Positions 20,656-30,196 of a stretch of 64,000 nucleotides of DNA are shown here, piece by piece; the first letter of the stretch is position 1, and each line of letters opens with the position of its first letter. The notes under the pieces are model-generated. The model saw nothing but the letters and a program-made list of their open reading frames with translations. It did not search any database and was not told where the DNA came from. Origin of the DNA: Streptomyces antibioticus (GTDB lineage Bacteria; Actinomycetota; Actinomycetes; Streptomycetales; Streptomycetaceae); contig NZ_KQ948422.1 of assembly GCF_001514065.1 (NCBI RefSeq), positions 930,001 through 994,000 on the forward strand, read 5' to 3'. Both the position numbers and the translations under genes were made by a program.

Positions 20656-21828
20656 CTACTTGTGGCCGTTGCCGTGACCGTCGGGATGCAGCACGACCTT
20701 CGTCCAGCCCTCGTCACGGGCGTCGAAGTGCTCGTAGGCGGTGGGAGCCTCGTCCAGGCTGAGCTCGTGGGAGACGATGAAGCTCGGCGTCGCCTTCCCG
20801 CCGGCGATCAGGTCGCGCAGCGCCCGGTTGTACCTCTTCACCGGCGCCTGCCCCGTGCCCATGCGCTGGCCCTTGAACCACATCATGCCGAAGTCGATCG
20901 GGACCTTGCCCTGGGCCTCCAGCTCGCCCTGGGCCTCTTCGCCACCGGGGTCCTGGGGGAGGAAGACGCCCACCACGCCGATGTCGCCCGTGAACCTGAC
21001 CGTGTCGATCAGGCCATTGAGCGTGAGGCTGGCGTCCTCGTGTCCCTCGTGGTCGTGTGCCTGGTAGCCGACACACTCACACCCGTTGTCGGCGCCCAGA
21101 CCGAGGGTGGCTTCCTTGACGACCTCCGCCGGGTCCTGGTCGGCGGTGTTGATCGGGATGGCCCCGATCTCCTCCGCCACGCGCAGCCGGTCGGGCTGGT
21201 GGTCGGCCACCCAGACGCGGCCGGCACCCTTGAGCAGGGCGGAGTAGGCCGCCATCAGTCCGACGGGACCGGCGCCGAAGACGATCGTCTGGTCGCCCGG
21301 CTTGACGTTGGCCATCTCGGTGGCGTGATAGCCGGTGGGGAAGATGTCGGCGAGCATCACGTAGTCGGTCTGCCGCTCGGCGGCGTCCTCACCCAGGCGC
21401 AGCGCGTTGAAATCGCCGTAGGGCACACGCAGCAGTTCCGCCTGGCCGCCCTGGTAGGGGCCCATGTCGGCGAATCCGTAGGCGGCTCCGGCGAGCGCCG
21501 GTTCCGGCTGCATGGTCAGGCAGTAGTTGGTCAGGCCCCGCTCGCACTGCTTGCAGAAGCCGCAGGCGATGTTGAAGGGCAGGACCACGTACTCGCCGAC
21601 CTGGACCTTGCGGACGGCGGGGCCGACCTCCACGACCTGGCCCATGTTCTCGTGTCCGAAGGCCCGGCCGGTCTCGAACGACGTGCGGCCCTCGTACATG
21701 TGCAGGTCGGACCCGCAGATGTTGGTCGTGGTGATCTTGACGATGATGTCGCAGGGGTGCTCGATCCTCGCGTCCGGCACGTCCTTGACGGCGACCGTAC
21801 GCGGTCCTTCGTATACCGCTGCTTTCAT
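20656..21828 (-). CDS. Zinc-dependent dehydrogenase, glutathione-independent formaldehyde dehydrogenase type
   Basis: 390 residues, medium-chain dehydrogenase. The N-terminal catalytic domain has the zinc site (Cys38 in NICGSDLHMYEG, His59 in GHE) and the structural-zinc cysteine cluster ACGFCKQCERGLTNYC. The Rossmann domain has GAGPVGLM. The long insertion near QDPGGEEAQGELEAQGK is typical of the glutathione-independent formaldehyde dehydrogenase group. ATG 21828 with GAGGGA upstream. No coupled partner. The 257-bp region upstream (21829-22085) shows nothing I recognise. Confidence 0.85.
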   Translation of the reverse strand: MKAAVYEGPRTVAVKDVPDARIEHPCDIIVKITTTNICGSDLHMYEGRTSFETGRAFGHENMGQVVEVGPAVRKVQVGEYVVLPFNIACGFCKQCERGLTNYCLTMQPEPALAGAAYGFADMGPYQGGQAELLRVPYGDFNALRLGEDAAERQTDYVMLADIFPTGYHATEMANVKPGDQTIVFGAGPVGLMAAYSALLKGAGRVWVADHQPDRLRVAEEIGAIPINTADQDPAEVVKEATLGLGADNGCECVGYQAHDHEGHEDASLTLNGLIDTVRFTGDIGVVGVFLPQDPGGEEAQGELEAQGKVPIDFGMMWFKGQRMGTGQAPVKRYNRALRDLIAGGKATPSFIVSHELSLDEAPTAYEHFDARDEGWTKVVLHPDGHGNGHK

Positions 21829-22085
21829 GATGGCTTCCCTCGGTGTCACGGCATGGCCGCGGCACGGCGATGATGAGACGGCACAGGGAGCCTGGCACTC
21901 GTAGGTGTTGCGCACGGGCTCCGCGGCTCCGGCACGTCTCTGCGGGCCGTCCACCGGGATCAGGTGGAACGGCAGTTCGGGCCGTCGGCCCGCCTGGAGC
22001 AGCTTCGGCGCTCCGACGGCGTGCGGTGCGGGTCCCCGTGGGCCTCGCAGACGAAACGGCTTTTCACCGATCGATCAGGCACCCG

Positions 22086-23201
22086 TCAGTCGTCCTCGTC
22101 GTGGAGCGTGCGGCGACGCTCCTGTTCCCGCTTGGAATAGGCCGCCGACCGGATCGCCTCGTCACTCTCCAGTCCCGATCCCAGCGCGCCGCCCACCGTG
22201 GCGACCGATGCGACGAACCAGGCCAGTGTCCAGTACTCCGTGGCGTGCAACGGGGTGCGCGTCATGGAGACGAACACCGGGCCGTTGAGGATGAAAAGCG
22301 CCCACACCAAGGAGATGAGCAGCAACCCCACGTAACAGATGAGCACCCCGATGCCCACGGTCACGACCGTGGACGCGTTGTAGAGAACCGCCCGCTTCCT
22401 CTCCTGCGGCGAGTGCTCCGTCGCTCGGTGCCACAGGTGCGCGTCGACGATCAGCCAGCCGATCATGAGGGCGATGGACCCGACCGTGGCGATCACGAGT
22501 CGCGTAGTGTCGAGGGAAACGGCCAGGCTCCACATGGTGGAGTTCACGATGGCGATCGCTCCCGCCGCGAGTGCGGCCGCGAGGGCCTTCGACAGCCCCG
22601 GGACCAGGCGCCACGGCCTGTTGGCCCGGACCATACCGCCGAGCACCCTCAGGTAACCGCCGAACCCGCCGACGACGTACCGGAGATCCGCGGCCTCCTC
22701 GTCGCCGACCGGGGCCCGGTGCACAGATGCGAGGCGACTGGTGAAATTCCCCAACGACCGGCGGTGTGCCGCCCCCTCGGCCTCGGCGGCTTGCGCGCCC
22801 GCCAGGCTGAGCACGGCCTCTTCGACCGCCCGCCGGGCCTTGCTCTCGAAGCGCAGTCCCCCCAGCGAGGGGAGGGACAGCAGCGCCAGGCCGTGTTCAT
22901 GGCTCAGATCCACGACGAGCTTGTGCCCCCGTGAGTGCAGCGGCAGGTCGGTGAGGGCTACGACGATGTCCCACTTCTCCTCACGAACACGGTCCAGGAG
23001 CCGCCGTGTCAACACCGTTGGGTCCTCGGTCCCGGCGGTGAAGGGCTCACTCACCACCTCGACGTCGAATCGTCGATGCCCACCGGAGGCGTCCGCGAGC
23101 CGAGCGGGCAGCTCCCGGGCCATGCGCCGCGCGACCTCTGTCGGCGCGTCGGGATCGGCCAGGAGAGCAACGACCGTGACACCCTGCGACGACTCCACCA
23201 T
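22086..23201 (-). CDS. Uncharacterised membrane protein with soluble N-terminal domain
   Basis: 371 residues. An alpha/beta-looking soluble part comes first (about 1-195: VTVVALLADPDAPTEVARRM, WDIVVALTDLPL), then about four or five membrane helices (about 205-345). The tail is short and charged (KREQERRRTLHDEDD). I recognise no enzymatic motif and can only call it a conserved-looking actinobacterial membrane protein. It stands alone. Confidence 0.65.
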   Translation of the reverse strand: MVESSQGVTVVALLADPDAPTEVARRMARELPARLADASGGHRRFDVEVVSEPFTAGTEDPTVLTRRLLDRVREEKWDIVVALTDLPLHSRGHKLVVDLSHEHGLALLSLPSLGGLRFESKARRAVEEAVLSLAGAQAAEAEGAAHRRSLGNFTSRLASVHRAPVGDEEAADLRYVVGGFGGYLRVLGGMVRANRPWRLVPGLSKALAAALAAGAIAIVNSTMWSLAVSLDTTRLVIATVGSIALMIGWLIVDAHLWHRATEHSPQERKRAVLYNASTVVTVGIGVLICYVGLLLISLVWALFILNGPVFVSMTRTPLHATEYWTLAWFVASVATVGGALGSGLESDEAIRSAAYSKREQERRRTLHDEDD

Positions 23202-23268
23202 GACGGCCCCTTCTCGTCGTCCGCCCCGGCGTTCAGCAGTGCCCAGGATGTCCCCGCCGTAACATCGG

Positions 23269-23299
23269 CGCCGCCCGGATCACGAGGATCCGGGCGGCG
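23269..23299 (-). terminator. Terminator hairpin of the M4 protease gene
   Basis: A 13-bp perfect stem (23269-23281 with 23287-23299) and a 5-nt loop, 20 bp beyond the protease stop codon. Confidence 0.75.
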
Positions 23300-23319
23300 T
23301 CGTTCGGTGGGGCCGGATG

Positions 23320-25587
23320 TCAGGGGGTCAGCTGCCAGCGGGCGATGTAGCCGACGTCGATGGCCGCCCAGTCCTGCACGCGCAGGGTCCAGGTGCCGTT
23401 GATCGGTTGCGCGGAGGCGTCGACGGTGAAGGTCTGGTCGACGTTGTCGGCGGAGCCGCCGCTGCGGTTGAGCAGGGAGTAGACGGTGCCGTTGGGGCCG
23501 ACGAGGTCGACGGTGAGGTCACCGCGGTAGGTGTGGACGATGTTGACGTAGACCGAGGTGGTCGCGGAGGCGTTGCCGTCGCGGCCGGTGATGGTGAGCG
23601 GTGACTCCACGGCGGGCCCGACGTCGGGGATGTCGACGCGGGTGGTGCTGGCGTAGACGTAGCCGATCTTCCAGGTGAAGGTGTCCGTGGCGGTCGCCCC
23701 GGTGCTGTCGGTCACGGTGATCGTGACGTCACTGGTGCCGACGGCCGTCGGGGTGCCGCTGATCAGACCGGTCGGGCTGATGCTGAGGCCGGCGGGCAGT
23801 CCGGTGGCCTCGTAGGTCAGGGCGGCGCCGGAGTTGGTGGTGTAGGCGTCGAGTTGGAGGCTGACGCTCTGGTTGATGCCGCTGATCTGGTCGGCGGTCG
23901 GGGCGAGGTTGACGCCGAGGGCGATGCGGTTGCCGACGTTGATCGCGGCCCAGGCGTCGGCGACGGCGAGGTAGGTCGGGCTGTAGGCGCCGAACAGGTC
24001 GCTCGCGGCCGACAGGGTGGCGGTGCGGGCGCCGGCGTAGTTGGTCGTGGAGGTCATGTACGTCGTCAGCGCGCGGTACCAGATCGCGGCGGCGTTCTGG
24101 ATGCCGATGCCGGTGACGGGCTGCCCGTCGTAGGTCGGGCTGTCGTAGGCCACGCCGTTGACGGTCTTGGCGCCGCTGCCCTCGGAGAGCAGGTAGAAGA
24201 AGTGGTTCGCGGGGCCCGACGAGTAGTGGACGTCGATGCCGCCGAGGGTGGAGCTCCAACTGTCGCGGGAGTCGCCGTCCTTGGAGGGCTTGTCCATGTA
24301 ACGCAGCGGTGTGCCGTCACCGTTGATGTCGATCTTCTCGCCGACGAGGTAGTCGGCGGGGTCGGCCGGGAGGTTCTCGTAGAACTCGACGGCGGCGGCG
24401 AAGATGTCGGAGGTCGCCTCGTTGAGCCCGCCGGACTCCCCCGAGTAGTTCAGGCCCGCGGTGGCGGCGGTGACACCATGGCTCATCTCGTGGGCGGCCA
24501 CGTCGAGCGCGGTCAGCGGATGGGTGTTGCCCGAGCCGTCGCCGTAGGTCATGCAGAAGCAGGAGTCCTGCCAGAAGGCGTTGACGTAGTTGCTGCCGTA
24601 GTGGGCGCGGCTGTAGGCGGCGACTCCGTCGTTGCGGATGCCGTTGCGGCCGAAGGTGTCCTTGTAGTAGTCCCAGGTGGCCGCCGCGCCGAACGCCACG
24701 TCGACGCCGGCGGTCTGGCGGTTGGACGGAAGTCCGTTGCCCCAGACATCGTTGTCGTCCGTGAAGAGAGTGCCGGTGCCCGAGGTGCCCTGGTTGAGGT
24801 CGTACGTCCGCTGCCCGGCGCGGTCGGGGTCGACGAGCTGGTACGTCGAACCGGACAGGGTGGAGCCGACCGGGACCTCGCCGGCGTACTGGCCGGTGCC
24901 GGTGCCGGTGTGGACGTGCTCGGCGGCCAGGAGTTCCTTGCCGGTGCCGGCGTCGGTGACGACCTGGAGTTCACTGGGGGTGCCGTCCTTCTGGACGCCC
25001 TCGACGAGGGTCTCCCAGGCCAGCACGGGCTTGCCGGTTCCGGCCCAGACCACCAGGCGGGGCGTCTGCTCCGTCTCGGCCCCCTTCACCTTGCTCTTCT
25101 TCGAGATGCCGAGGGCCTTGGTGGCGGCGCCGGCGGCGGTGAGCTTCGGGCGGAGCGAGGGGACCTGGAGTCGGGCGGAGCTCGCCTTGGTGACGGTCGT
25201 ACGACCGCTCTTGTCGTGGACGACGAGGTCACCGCCGAGGACGGGCAACCCGGCGTAGGTGCGCTCGTAACGGGTGTGCGTGGTGCCGTCGGCGTCCTTG
25301 ATGACGTCCTTGACGACCAGCTTCTCCTTGGCGCCGAGGCCGATCCGCTGTGCGGTGCGGGGTGCCGCGGACCGGGCGCTCTTGATCAGGGCGGCGCGGC
25401 GGGCGGGCGTCAGGGACGACTGGGCGGCGCCGGCCCTGGGGGCGGCGGTGATCTTCGTGGGGCCGGGGTCCGCCGGGACCGCGGTGGCGAGACCGGGGGC
25501 GGCTAGGGCGAGCAGGGAGCTTATCGCCGTGAAGGCGAGGACGGTGGTGCGTCTGCGCCCGATGAGAGCGCGGCGTCGCTGGGGCAA
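23320..25587 (-). CDS. Secreted M4 (thermolysin-family) metalloprotease with P-domain
   Basis: 755 residues from a TTG start. Signal peptide (about 1-35), FTP/PepSY-type propeptide (about 60-210), and peptidase M4 domain with zinc site HEMSH (His366, Glu367, His370) and third ligand Glu390 in GGLNEATSD; spacing equals thermolysin. The donor-histidine region is DVHYSSGPANHFF. An Ig-like (He-PIG) repeat and a C-terminal P/Homo B domain follow. The TTG at 25587 is chosen because AAGGAG lies exactly 6 nt upstream; the frame is open further but without homologous sequence or ribosome site. Confidence 0.92.
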   Translation of the reverse strand: MPQRRRALIGRRRTTVLAFTAISSLLALAAPGLATAVPADPGPTKITAAPRAGAAQSSLTPARRAALIKSARSAAPRTAQRIGLGAKEKLVVKDVIKDADGTTHTRYERTYAGLPVLGGDLVVHDKSGRTTVTKASSARLQVPSLRPKLTAAGAATKALGISKKSKVKGAETEQTPRLVVWAGTGKPVLAWETLVEGVQKDGTPSELQVVTDAGTGKELLAAEHVHTGTGTGQYAGEVPVGSTLSGSTYQLVDPDRAGQRTYDLNQGTSGTGTLFTDDNDVWGNGLPSNRQTAGVDVAFGAAATWDYYKDTFGRNGIRNDGVAAYSRAHYGSNYVNAFWQDSCFCMTYGDGSGNTHPLTALDVAAHEMSHGVTAATAGLNYSGESGGLNEATSDIFAAAVEFYENLPADPADYLVGEKIDINGDGTPLRYMDKPSKDGDSRDSWSSTLGGIDVHYSSGPANHFFYLLSEGSGAKTVNGVAYDSPTYDGQPVTGIGIQNAAAIWYRALTTYMTSTTNYAGARTATLSAASDLFGAYSPTYLAVADAWAAINVGNRIALGVNLAPTADQISGINQSVSLQLDAYTTNSGAALTYEATGLPAGLSISPTGLISGTPTAVGTSDVTITVTDSTGATATDTFTWKIGYVYASTTRVDIPDVGPAVESPLTITGRDGNASATTSVYVNIVHTYRGDLTVDLVGPNGTVYSLLNRSGGSADNVDQTFTVDASAQPINGTWTLRVQDWAAIDVGYIARWQLTP

Positions 25588-26125
25588 CGGGTTCTCCTTC
25601 GATACAACGGACGGCCCGTGGTGGGGGGTCGTGGAGGTGACGGAGCGGCGGTGTGTGCCGGTCCGGAGTGCTGCACGGCATGCGGGTTGAAGGAGGTGGG
25701 GGGTGGACGGCTGAGCGATGGCTCTGTGTGGGGATTCCGTCGAGGAAGCGTGAACTTCCGCAGAAGAGTGGCACCGCACCCACAGTTTTGTCATGGGAAT
25801 GCCAAAGCAACGGCTGGAATTGACCTTGCCGGGCGGGCATATCGGCACAGACGGCGTCGGTTTTCGGCCGCGCCTCAGGGGAGGTCCGGATGCCCCGCGC
25901 CCTTCGACCCCGGACGCGAACTCCCCTGTGAATACAGCCTACTTGGCGGCCGATCAGGGCGACCTGCCGACGTTCACGGCCTGCCTTCCCCGACCGACTC
26001 GCCCTGATCCGTCCGGTCGGCGCCGATCCGTCCCGGGCCGTGGCCCGTTGCGGAGTCACGCCAGGCTTTTCCCGATCCCCAAGTGGGACAGTGGCCTTGC
26101 AAGTTCCAACCAACGGGAGGCAGTT
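25588..26125. other. Gene-free region upstream of the M4 protease
   Basis: 538 bp between divergent genes. It holds the ribosome site of the protease (25594-25599) and presumably both promoters, but I see no convincing -35/-10 pair, RNA element or further coding sequence. Confidence 0.4.
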
Positions 26126-26257
26126 GTGACCAAAATCGTGCGGGTTGTCGCCATCGCGGCCGGGATCGTCATCGCGGTCGCCGGCGCCGGGACCGCGGTC
26201 GCCGCGGGCGACGGCGACACCGTGACGGCGGCCATTGTGGCCGGCGCCTACAAGTAG
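26126..26257 (+). CDS. 43-residue exported peptide
   Basis: A GTG start preceded by GGGAGG at 5-nt spacing opens a 43-residue frame. A basic N-terminus and hydrophobic core end in GTAVAA, a good signal-peptidase site, leaving a mature peptide of about 16 residues, GDGDTVTAAIVAGAYK. A 9-bp terminator hairpin begins 9 bp after the stop, so the unit looks like a real monocistron. It lies between two secreted proteases. No known family is recognised; a signal, an inhibitor or a protease substrate are all possible. Confidence 0.65.
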   Translation: MTKIVRVVAIAAGIVIAVAGAGTAVAAGDGDTVTAAIVAGAYK

Positions 26258-26265
26258 TCCACCAG

Positions 26266-26294
26266 CGCGGCCCGCTCTCCGTGGGCGGGCCGCG
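26266..26294 (+). terminator. Terminator hairpin of the small peptide gene
   Basis: CGCGGCCCG (26266-26274) pairs with CGGGCCGCG (26286-26294); loop 11 nt. A second, bulged stem at 26318-26346 could terminate the opposing S8 protease transcript. Confidence 0.65.
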
Positions 26295-26390
26295 ACGGAC
26301 GCGTCCGGCATGGTCGCCTCGGCTGCGGCGTACACCGCCGCCGAGGCCCATGTCCCCTGCGCGGCCGAGCAGTTCGTACCCGGCCCTGCG

Positions 26391-28190
26391 CTAGAAGGTC
26401 AGGTTCCAGGCGTCGATCCTGCCTGTGTCGGAGGCGGCGTTGTCGTTGACGCGCAGCTTCCAGGTGCCGTTCGCGACCTCGGAGGAGGCGTTCACGGTGT
26501 AGGTCTGGGCAATGTTGTCGGCGCTGCCGCCGGCGCGATTGTGCAGCGTGTAGACGGTCCCGTCCGGCGCCACAAGGTCGACCTTCAGGTCACCGATGTA
26601 GGTGTGCTTGATGTCCACACCCACCTTGAGGGTGGCCGGGGCGTTGCCGGTCACACCGGTGACGGTGATCGGGCTCTCCACGGTCGCGTTGTCGTTGATG
26701 GCGAAGTCCGCGAGGTTCTCGAAGTACGCGCCGGGCGGCGGGGTGGCCCCGACGGCCTTGAGCGCGTCGACCTGTCCCTCGCCGAAGAACGAGTTGTTGG
26801 CCGTCGTGCCCGTGCAGCGGCTGTCCGAGGGGCAGGCGATGTCGTTGGCCTGCTCGGCCAGCTTGGCGCGGATCTGCGCCGGGGTGATGCCCGGGTTGGC
26901 GCTGGCGATCAGCGCCGCGACGCCGACCACGTGCGGGGTGGCCATCGAGGTGCCGCTCTTGCTGCCGTAGCCGCCGCCGGGGACGGTCGAGTACACGCTG
27001 CTGCCCGGCGCCGCGACGTCGATGACACCCTGGCCGTAGTTGGAGAACGAAGCCTTGGTGACGCCCGTGCCGTTGGCCGCGACCGTGACCACGCCCGGCA
27101 GCTCCGTCGGGATGTCGAGGCAGGCGTTGGTGATGGTGCGGGTGACCGGCGTCGAGTCGTTGGGGCTCGCGGAGTCGGTCGTCTTGTGGGCGAGGTCGTA
27201 GTTCTCGTTGCCCGCGGCGGCGATCTGGAGGGAGCCCTTGCTCTCGGCGTACTCCTGGGCGCGCTTGACGCCCTCGATGATGGCGGCCTGGTCGATGTTG
27301 TCCGGGCAGTTGAACTGCCACGGGTCGGTGTAATAGCTGTTGTTGGTGACCTTGAAGCCGTGGTCACCGGCCCAGACGAAGCCGCAGATGGTGTTCTCGG
27401 CGAAGAAGAAGGAGTTACCCGGCTCGGCGACCCGGACCGCGGCGATCTTCACGCCGGGTGCCACGCCGACGACGCCCTTGCCGTTCTTGGCCGCGGCGAC
27501 GGTGCCCGCCACGTGGGTGCCGTGCGTGTCGACGTCCCGCCAGGCGCCGGTGCGGGTGTCGGGCTTGCCGTAGGCGCAGGAGACCGAGTCGGCCGCGTCG
27601 AAGTTGGGCGCCAGGTCCTGGTGCTGGTCGTCCACACCGGTGTCCAGGATGCCCACCTTGACGGAGGCGGAGCCCGGGTTCACGGCCCAGGCCTGGTCGG
27701 CCTTGATCTGGCTCATGTCGGCCCGGACCGGCTCGCCGGCCGGCGTCGTGGACTGGGCCGGATTGGCCGGGAGCGCCGGGTTGTAGGCGTCGGCCGGGAC
27801 GTCCGAGGTACGCGTGGCACCGACCTGCTGCACGCCGGCGACGCCGCGCATGGTGGCGGCGAAGGTGCCGGACGCCGAGTGGGCGACGATCACGCCGATG
27901 GCGTCGAAGCTCGAGAAGACGGTGCCGCCGTTGGCCGCGATCGCGGAGCGGACCGCCGAAGTGTCACCAGGGGTGGTGATCACGAGGTAGGCACGCGTGC
28001 CGGCCACCCAGGCCGCACTCTGGGAAGCCGGTGTGGCGGCCGACGCGTGGGCCTTGGCGGCCGACGCGGTGGAGGGGACGACCGGGAGCGTGCCCGCGAG
28101 GGCGCCCGGGGCGCCGAACACGAGGGTGGCGCCGAGCGTGGCGGCCAGCACCAGCGTGCGTCTCTGTCGGCTGAATATGTGGGGTATCAA
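26391..28190 (-). CDS. Secreted S8 (subtilisin-family) serine protease with P-domain
   Basis: 599 residues from a TTG start. A signal peptide (about 1-32) and inhibitor-like propeptide (about 60-150) precede a subtilase domain with the triad Asp183 (GILDTG), His223 ([10 protein letters not shown]) and Ser415 (GTSMATPH). The C-terminal P-domain (about 490-599) closely resembles that of the M4 protease nearby (both VESP...TVDL/KVDL...NRxGGSADN). TTG 28190 is supported by GGAGGA four bases upstream; no better start exists. A 12-bp perfect hairpin sits just ahead of the ribosome site. Confidence 0.92.
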   Translation of the reverse strand: MIPHIFSRQRRTLVLAATLGATLVFGAPGALAGTLPVVPSTASAAKAHASAATPASQSAAWVAGTRAYLVITTPGDTSAVRSAIAANGGTVFSSFDAIGVIVAHSASGTFAATMRGVAGVQQVGATRTSDVPADAYNPALPANPAQSTTPAGEPVRADMSQIKADQAWAVNPGSASVKVGILDTGVDDQHQDLAPNFDAADSVSCAYGKPDTRTGAWRDVDTHGTHVAGTVAAAKNGKGVVGVAPGVKIAAVRVAEPGNSFFFAENTICGFVWAGDHGFKVTNNSYYTDPWQFNCPDNIDQAAIIEGVKRAQEYAESKGSLQIAAAGNENYDLAHKTTDSASPNDSTPVTRTITNACLDIPTELPGVVTVAANGTGVTKASFSNYGQGVIDVAAPGSSVYSTVPGGGYGSKSGTSMATPHVVGVAALIASANPGITPAQIRAKLAEQANDIACPSDSRCTGTTANNSFFGEGQVDALKAVGATPPPGAYFENLADFAINDNATVESPITVTGVTGNAPATLKVGVDIKHTYIGDLKVDLVAPDGTVYTLHNRAGGSADNIAQTYTVNASSEVANGTWKLRVNDNAASDTGRIDAWNLTF

Positions 28191-28204
28191 TGCGTCCTCC
28201 GAAG

Positions 28205-28240
28205 ACGGCCCGGCCGCGCTTATGGCATCGGCCGGGCCGT
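28205..28240 (-). promoter_or_regulatory. Perfect 12-bp hairpin in the S8 protease leader
   Basis: ACGGCCCGGCCG (28205-28216) is exactly complementary to 28229-28240, with a 12-nt loop. On the minus strand it ends 5 bases before the GGAGGA ribosome site. It could stabilise the mRNA, shape access to the ribosome site, attenuate transcription or act as a DNA operator. Confidence 0.5.
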
Positions 28241-28283
28241 ACGAAACGAGTGGTGGGAGCAAGATGTCAGGTGCATGCTCCTC

Positions 28284-28303
28284 TACGGAAGTACCTTTCC
28301 GTA
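28284..28303. promoter_or_regulatory. Inverted repeat upstream of the GNAT gene
   Basis: TACGGAA (28284-28290) and TTCCGTA (28297-28303) are perfectly complementary with a 6-nt spacer, 18 bp before the GNAT start and between divergent genes; candidate operator. Confidence 0.4.
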
Positions 28304-28321
28304 CAGGGACGTTGTAGAGGC

Positions 28322-29179
28322 ATGGCTGAAAAACGACGCACCGTGTTCCCAGCTGGATCGTGTGCCAAATGTGTCCTCGATGAAGCCGACGTGATGGACA
28401 GGATGGAACGGAATCTGGCAGAACATGCCTGTCACCTGCACCGGAGCATGGCCAGTGCGACCGTCACCGAGGTTGGTGACCTGCTGGTCGCGGACAGCGG
28501 CCTGGACGACGACACGTTCAACATCGTTGCCGCGGCCCGCTTCACCGCCGCCGAGGCTGCGACACGTATCACCGAAACCGCCGAGGCGCTGGCCCGCACG
28601 GGCCGCCCGTTCTCCTGGTGGGTGGGGCCCGCCTCGACACCGGCGGACCTCAGCACCCGCCTGACGGCGGCGGGTCTGGCTGCCTCCGAACACGAGGCGG
28701 CGATGTGGGCCGACCTGGACGACACCACCCTGTCCCCGCCTGCCGCCCAGAGCCTCGACATCCAGAGGGTGACCACGCCCGAGCAACTCGCCGACTACGC
28801 CTCGGTGGTGGCCGCGAACTGGGATCCTCCCGCCGACACCGTCCGTCGCTTCTTCGCCGAGGCCGCCCCGCAGGCACTGGCCGCGCACTGCCCGGCCCGG
28901 TATCTGGTCGGCTACGTCGAGGGCCGTCCGGTCTGCTCCGCCGAGGTGTTTCACCATGCCGGGGTCGCCGGTATCTACAACATCTGCACCCTGGCCGGCC
29001 ACCGCCGCCAGGGCTACGGCGGTGCCATGACGCTGGCGGCACTGCGCACGGCCCGCGACCGAGGCCACCGCATCGCGGTCCTGCAGGCGTCAGCCGACGG
29101 CGAGCCCGTCTACCGCCGCCTGGGGTTCCGCTCCTGCGGCCGGTTCACCGAACACGCGGTCACTCCCTCAACCGCATGA
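28322..29179 (+). CDS. GNAT-family N-acetyltransferase
   Basis: 285 residues. The C-terminal half (about 160-280) is a GNAT domain with the acetyl-CoA loop [12 protein letters not shown] and an ending [16 protein letters not shown]. The N-terminal half (about 30-130) resembles the extra domain found in actinobacterial GNAT proteins. ATG 28322 has a close GAGG. An ATG at 28394 ([11 protein letters not shown]) is where family resemblance begins and may be the true start. Substrate unknown. Confidence 0.8.
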   Translation: MAEKRRTVFPAGSCAKCVLDEADVMDRMERNLAEHACHLHRSMASATVTEVGDLLVADSGLDDDTFNIVAAARFTAAEAATRITETAEALARTGRPFSWWVGPASTPADLSTRLTAAGLAASEHEAAMWADLDDTTLSPPAAQSLDIQRVTTPEQLADYASVVAANWDPPADTVRRFFAEAAPQALAAHCPARYLVGYVEGRPVCSAEVFHHAGVAGIYNICTLAGHRRQGYGGAMTLAALRTARDRGHRIAVLQASADGEPVYRRLGFRSCGRFTEHAVTPSTA

Positions 29180-29203
29180 ACCGCCTCAACCGCATGACGT
29201 TCG

Positions 29204-29242
29204 CGGTAGCCGGCCGACGCACAGCGGGGCGGTCGGCTACCG
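29204..29242. terminator. Bidirectional terminator between GNAT and DUF427 genes
   Basis: CGGTAGCC (29204-29211) pairs with GGCTACCG (29235-29242), with extra GGCC/GTC pairing inside, between two convergent genes. A 12-14-bp direct repeat (CTCAACCGCATGA) overlaps the GNAT stop codon. Confidence 0.55.
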
Positions 29243-29259
29243 GCGCCTTGGTCTCATCC

Positions 29260-30063
29260 TCACCCCGCGAGAGTTTTGCTGAAGTGGGTGACCGGGCGCT
29301 CAAGGCGTTCGCCGTCGACGGTGATGTCGACCGCCTCGTTGTAGAAGGCCAGCAGACCCTGGACGGCGCCGACCGCCGGCAGGGGTTCCGGGTAGCTCCA
29401 GACGAGGTTCGGTGGGATGTCGGTGCCGCTCTGCCATGACCAGTACTCGGCGGTGCCCTTGTAGGGGCAGCCGGTGTGGTGGTCGGTGGCGGTCAGCAGG
29501 TCCAGGCGTACGTCCTCACGCGGGATGTAGTAGCGCGTGGGCAGGCCGGTCTCGAACAACAGCACGGGGTGGTGGGTGTCCGCGACGACCGTGCCGTCGA
29601 TCTCGACCACGACGTGGCGGCTGCTCGGGATGGCGTCCACGCGTTTGTGCGGGTCGCGGGGGTGGATGAAGATCTCTTCCTCCTCCTCGTACCAGTGGTC
29701 GAGGCCCCGGCCGACGCGCCGGAACCATTCGAAGGCGATGTGGTCGGCGAGATCGGCGGCCGGGAAGGTCCAGGCGGCGTTCTCCAGCAGCTCGCCGTCG
29801 ACGTCGAGGTCGTAGAAGATCCGTGAGCCGGTGTGGGTGCCCGTCGGCGGGTTCTTCGCGGGGCGCAACAGGTCCTCGCGGACCTCGGTGCGCGGGAAGG
29901 CGTACAGCGGGACGGGGACACCCGGTTCCCAAACCAGGACGGGGTGACGGCTGTCGACCACCGTCACCTCGCCCTTGCGGCCGCGTACCCAGCGCTCGCT
30001 GGGCTCCCACAGGAGGCCTTCCGGGGTGGTCCGCACGGCCCGTGCGGTGGGGAACGTGGTCAT
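29260..30063 (-). CDS. DUF427 (tandem) protein
   Basis: 267 residues made of two DUF427 repeats (about 28-125 and 150-250). Each has the pattern V-DS/DT-HPVLVWE/LLFE followed by YxPREDVR-DLL and ending W-(T/S)(F/Y)P. Function of the family is not established. ATG start, alone on its strand apart from a decayed gene end upstream. Confidence 0.85.
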   Translation of the reverse strand: MTTFPTARAVRTTPEGLLWEPSERWVRGRKGEVTVVDSRHPVLVWEPGVPVPLYAFPRTEVREDLLRPAKNPPTGTHTGSRIFYDLDVDGELLENAAWTFPAADLADHIAFEWFRRVGRGLDHWYEEEEEIFIHPRDPHKRVDAIPSSRHVVVEIDGTVVADTHHPVLLFETGLPTRYYIPREDVRLDLLTATDHHTGCPYKGTAEYWSWQSGTDIPPNLVWSYPEPLPAVGAVQGLLAFYNEAVDITVDGERLERPVTHFSKTLAG

Positions 30064-30081
30064 GAGCGGCTCTCCTCCGGC

Positions 30082-30196
30082 TCACGCGGTCACTTCCGCG
30101 ACGTAGGGGCGGTCCTCGCGCCAGGCCGCGAGCTGCTCGGGACGGCCGAACACGCGCAGGTACTCCTCGACGTTACGCCGGCCCGTTCCCACACCG
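30082..30196 (-). pseudogene. C-terminal remnant of an unidentified gene
   Basis: The frame ending at 30082 reads RRNVEEYLRVFGRPEQLAAW and then a short acidic end before TGA. It looks like a genuine soluble-protein C-terminus with good codon bias. Upstream the frame soon loses protein-like sequence and meets a stop at 30247-30249. Other frames in 30197-30436 also show short protein-like pieces, suggesting frameshifts. I cannot name the parent family. The rest of the 373-bp gap shows nothing recognisable. Confidence 0.4.

Noticed and set aside
18637-21873. A 1078-residue plus-strand frame
   Set aside because: It crosses three genes in other frames and shows only Gly/Arg/Val-rich shadow sequence.
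25820-25845. TTGACC followed by CATATC as a promoter for the small peptide
   Set aside because: Spacer is only about 12 bp, too short for a sigma-70-type promoter.
26235-28394. A 719-residue plus-strand frame opposite the S8 protease
   Set aside because: Compositional shadow; the minus strand holds the complete catalytic triad.
28394-29179. Shorter GNAT gene starting at 28394
   Set aside because: Possible, but it has no clear ribosome site; kept as an alternative rather than the main call.
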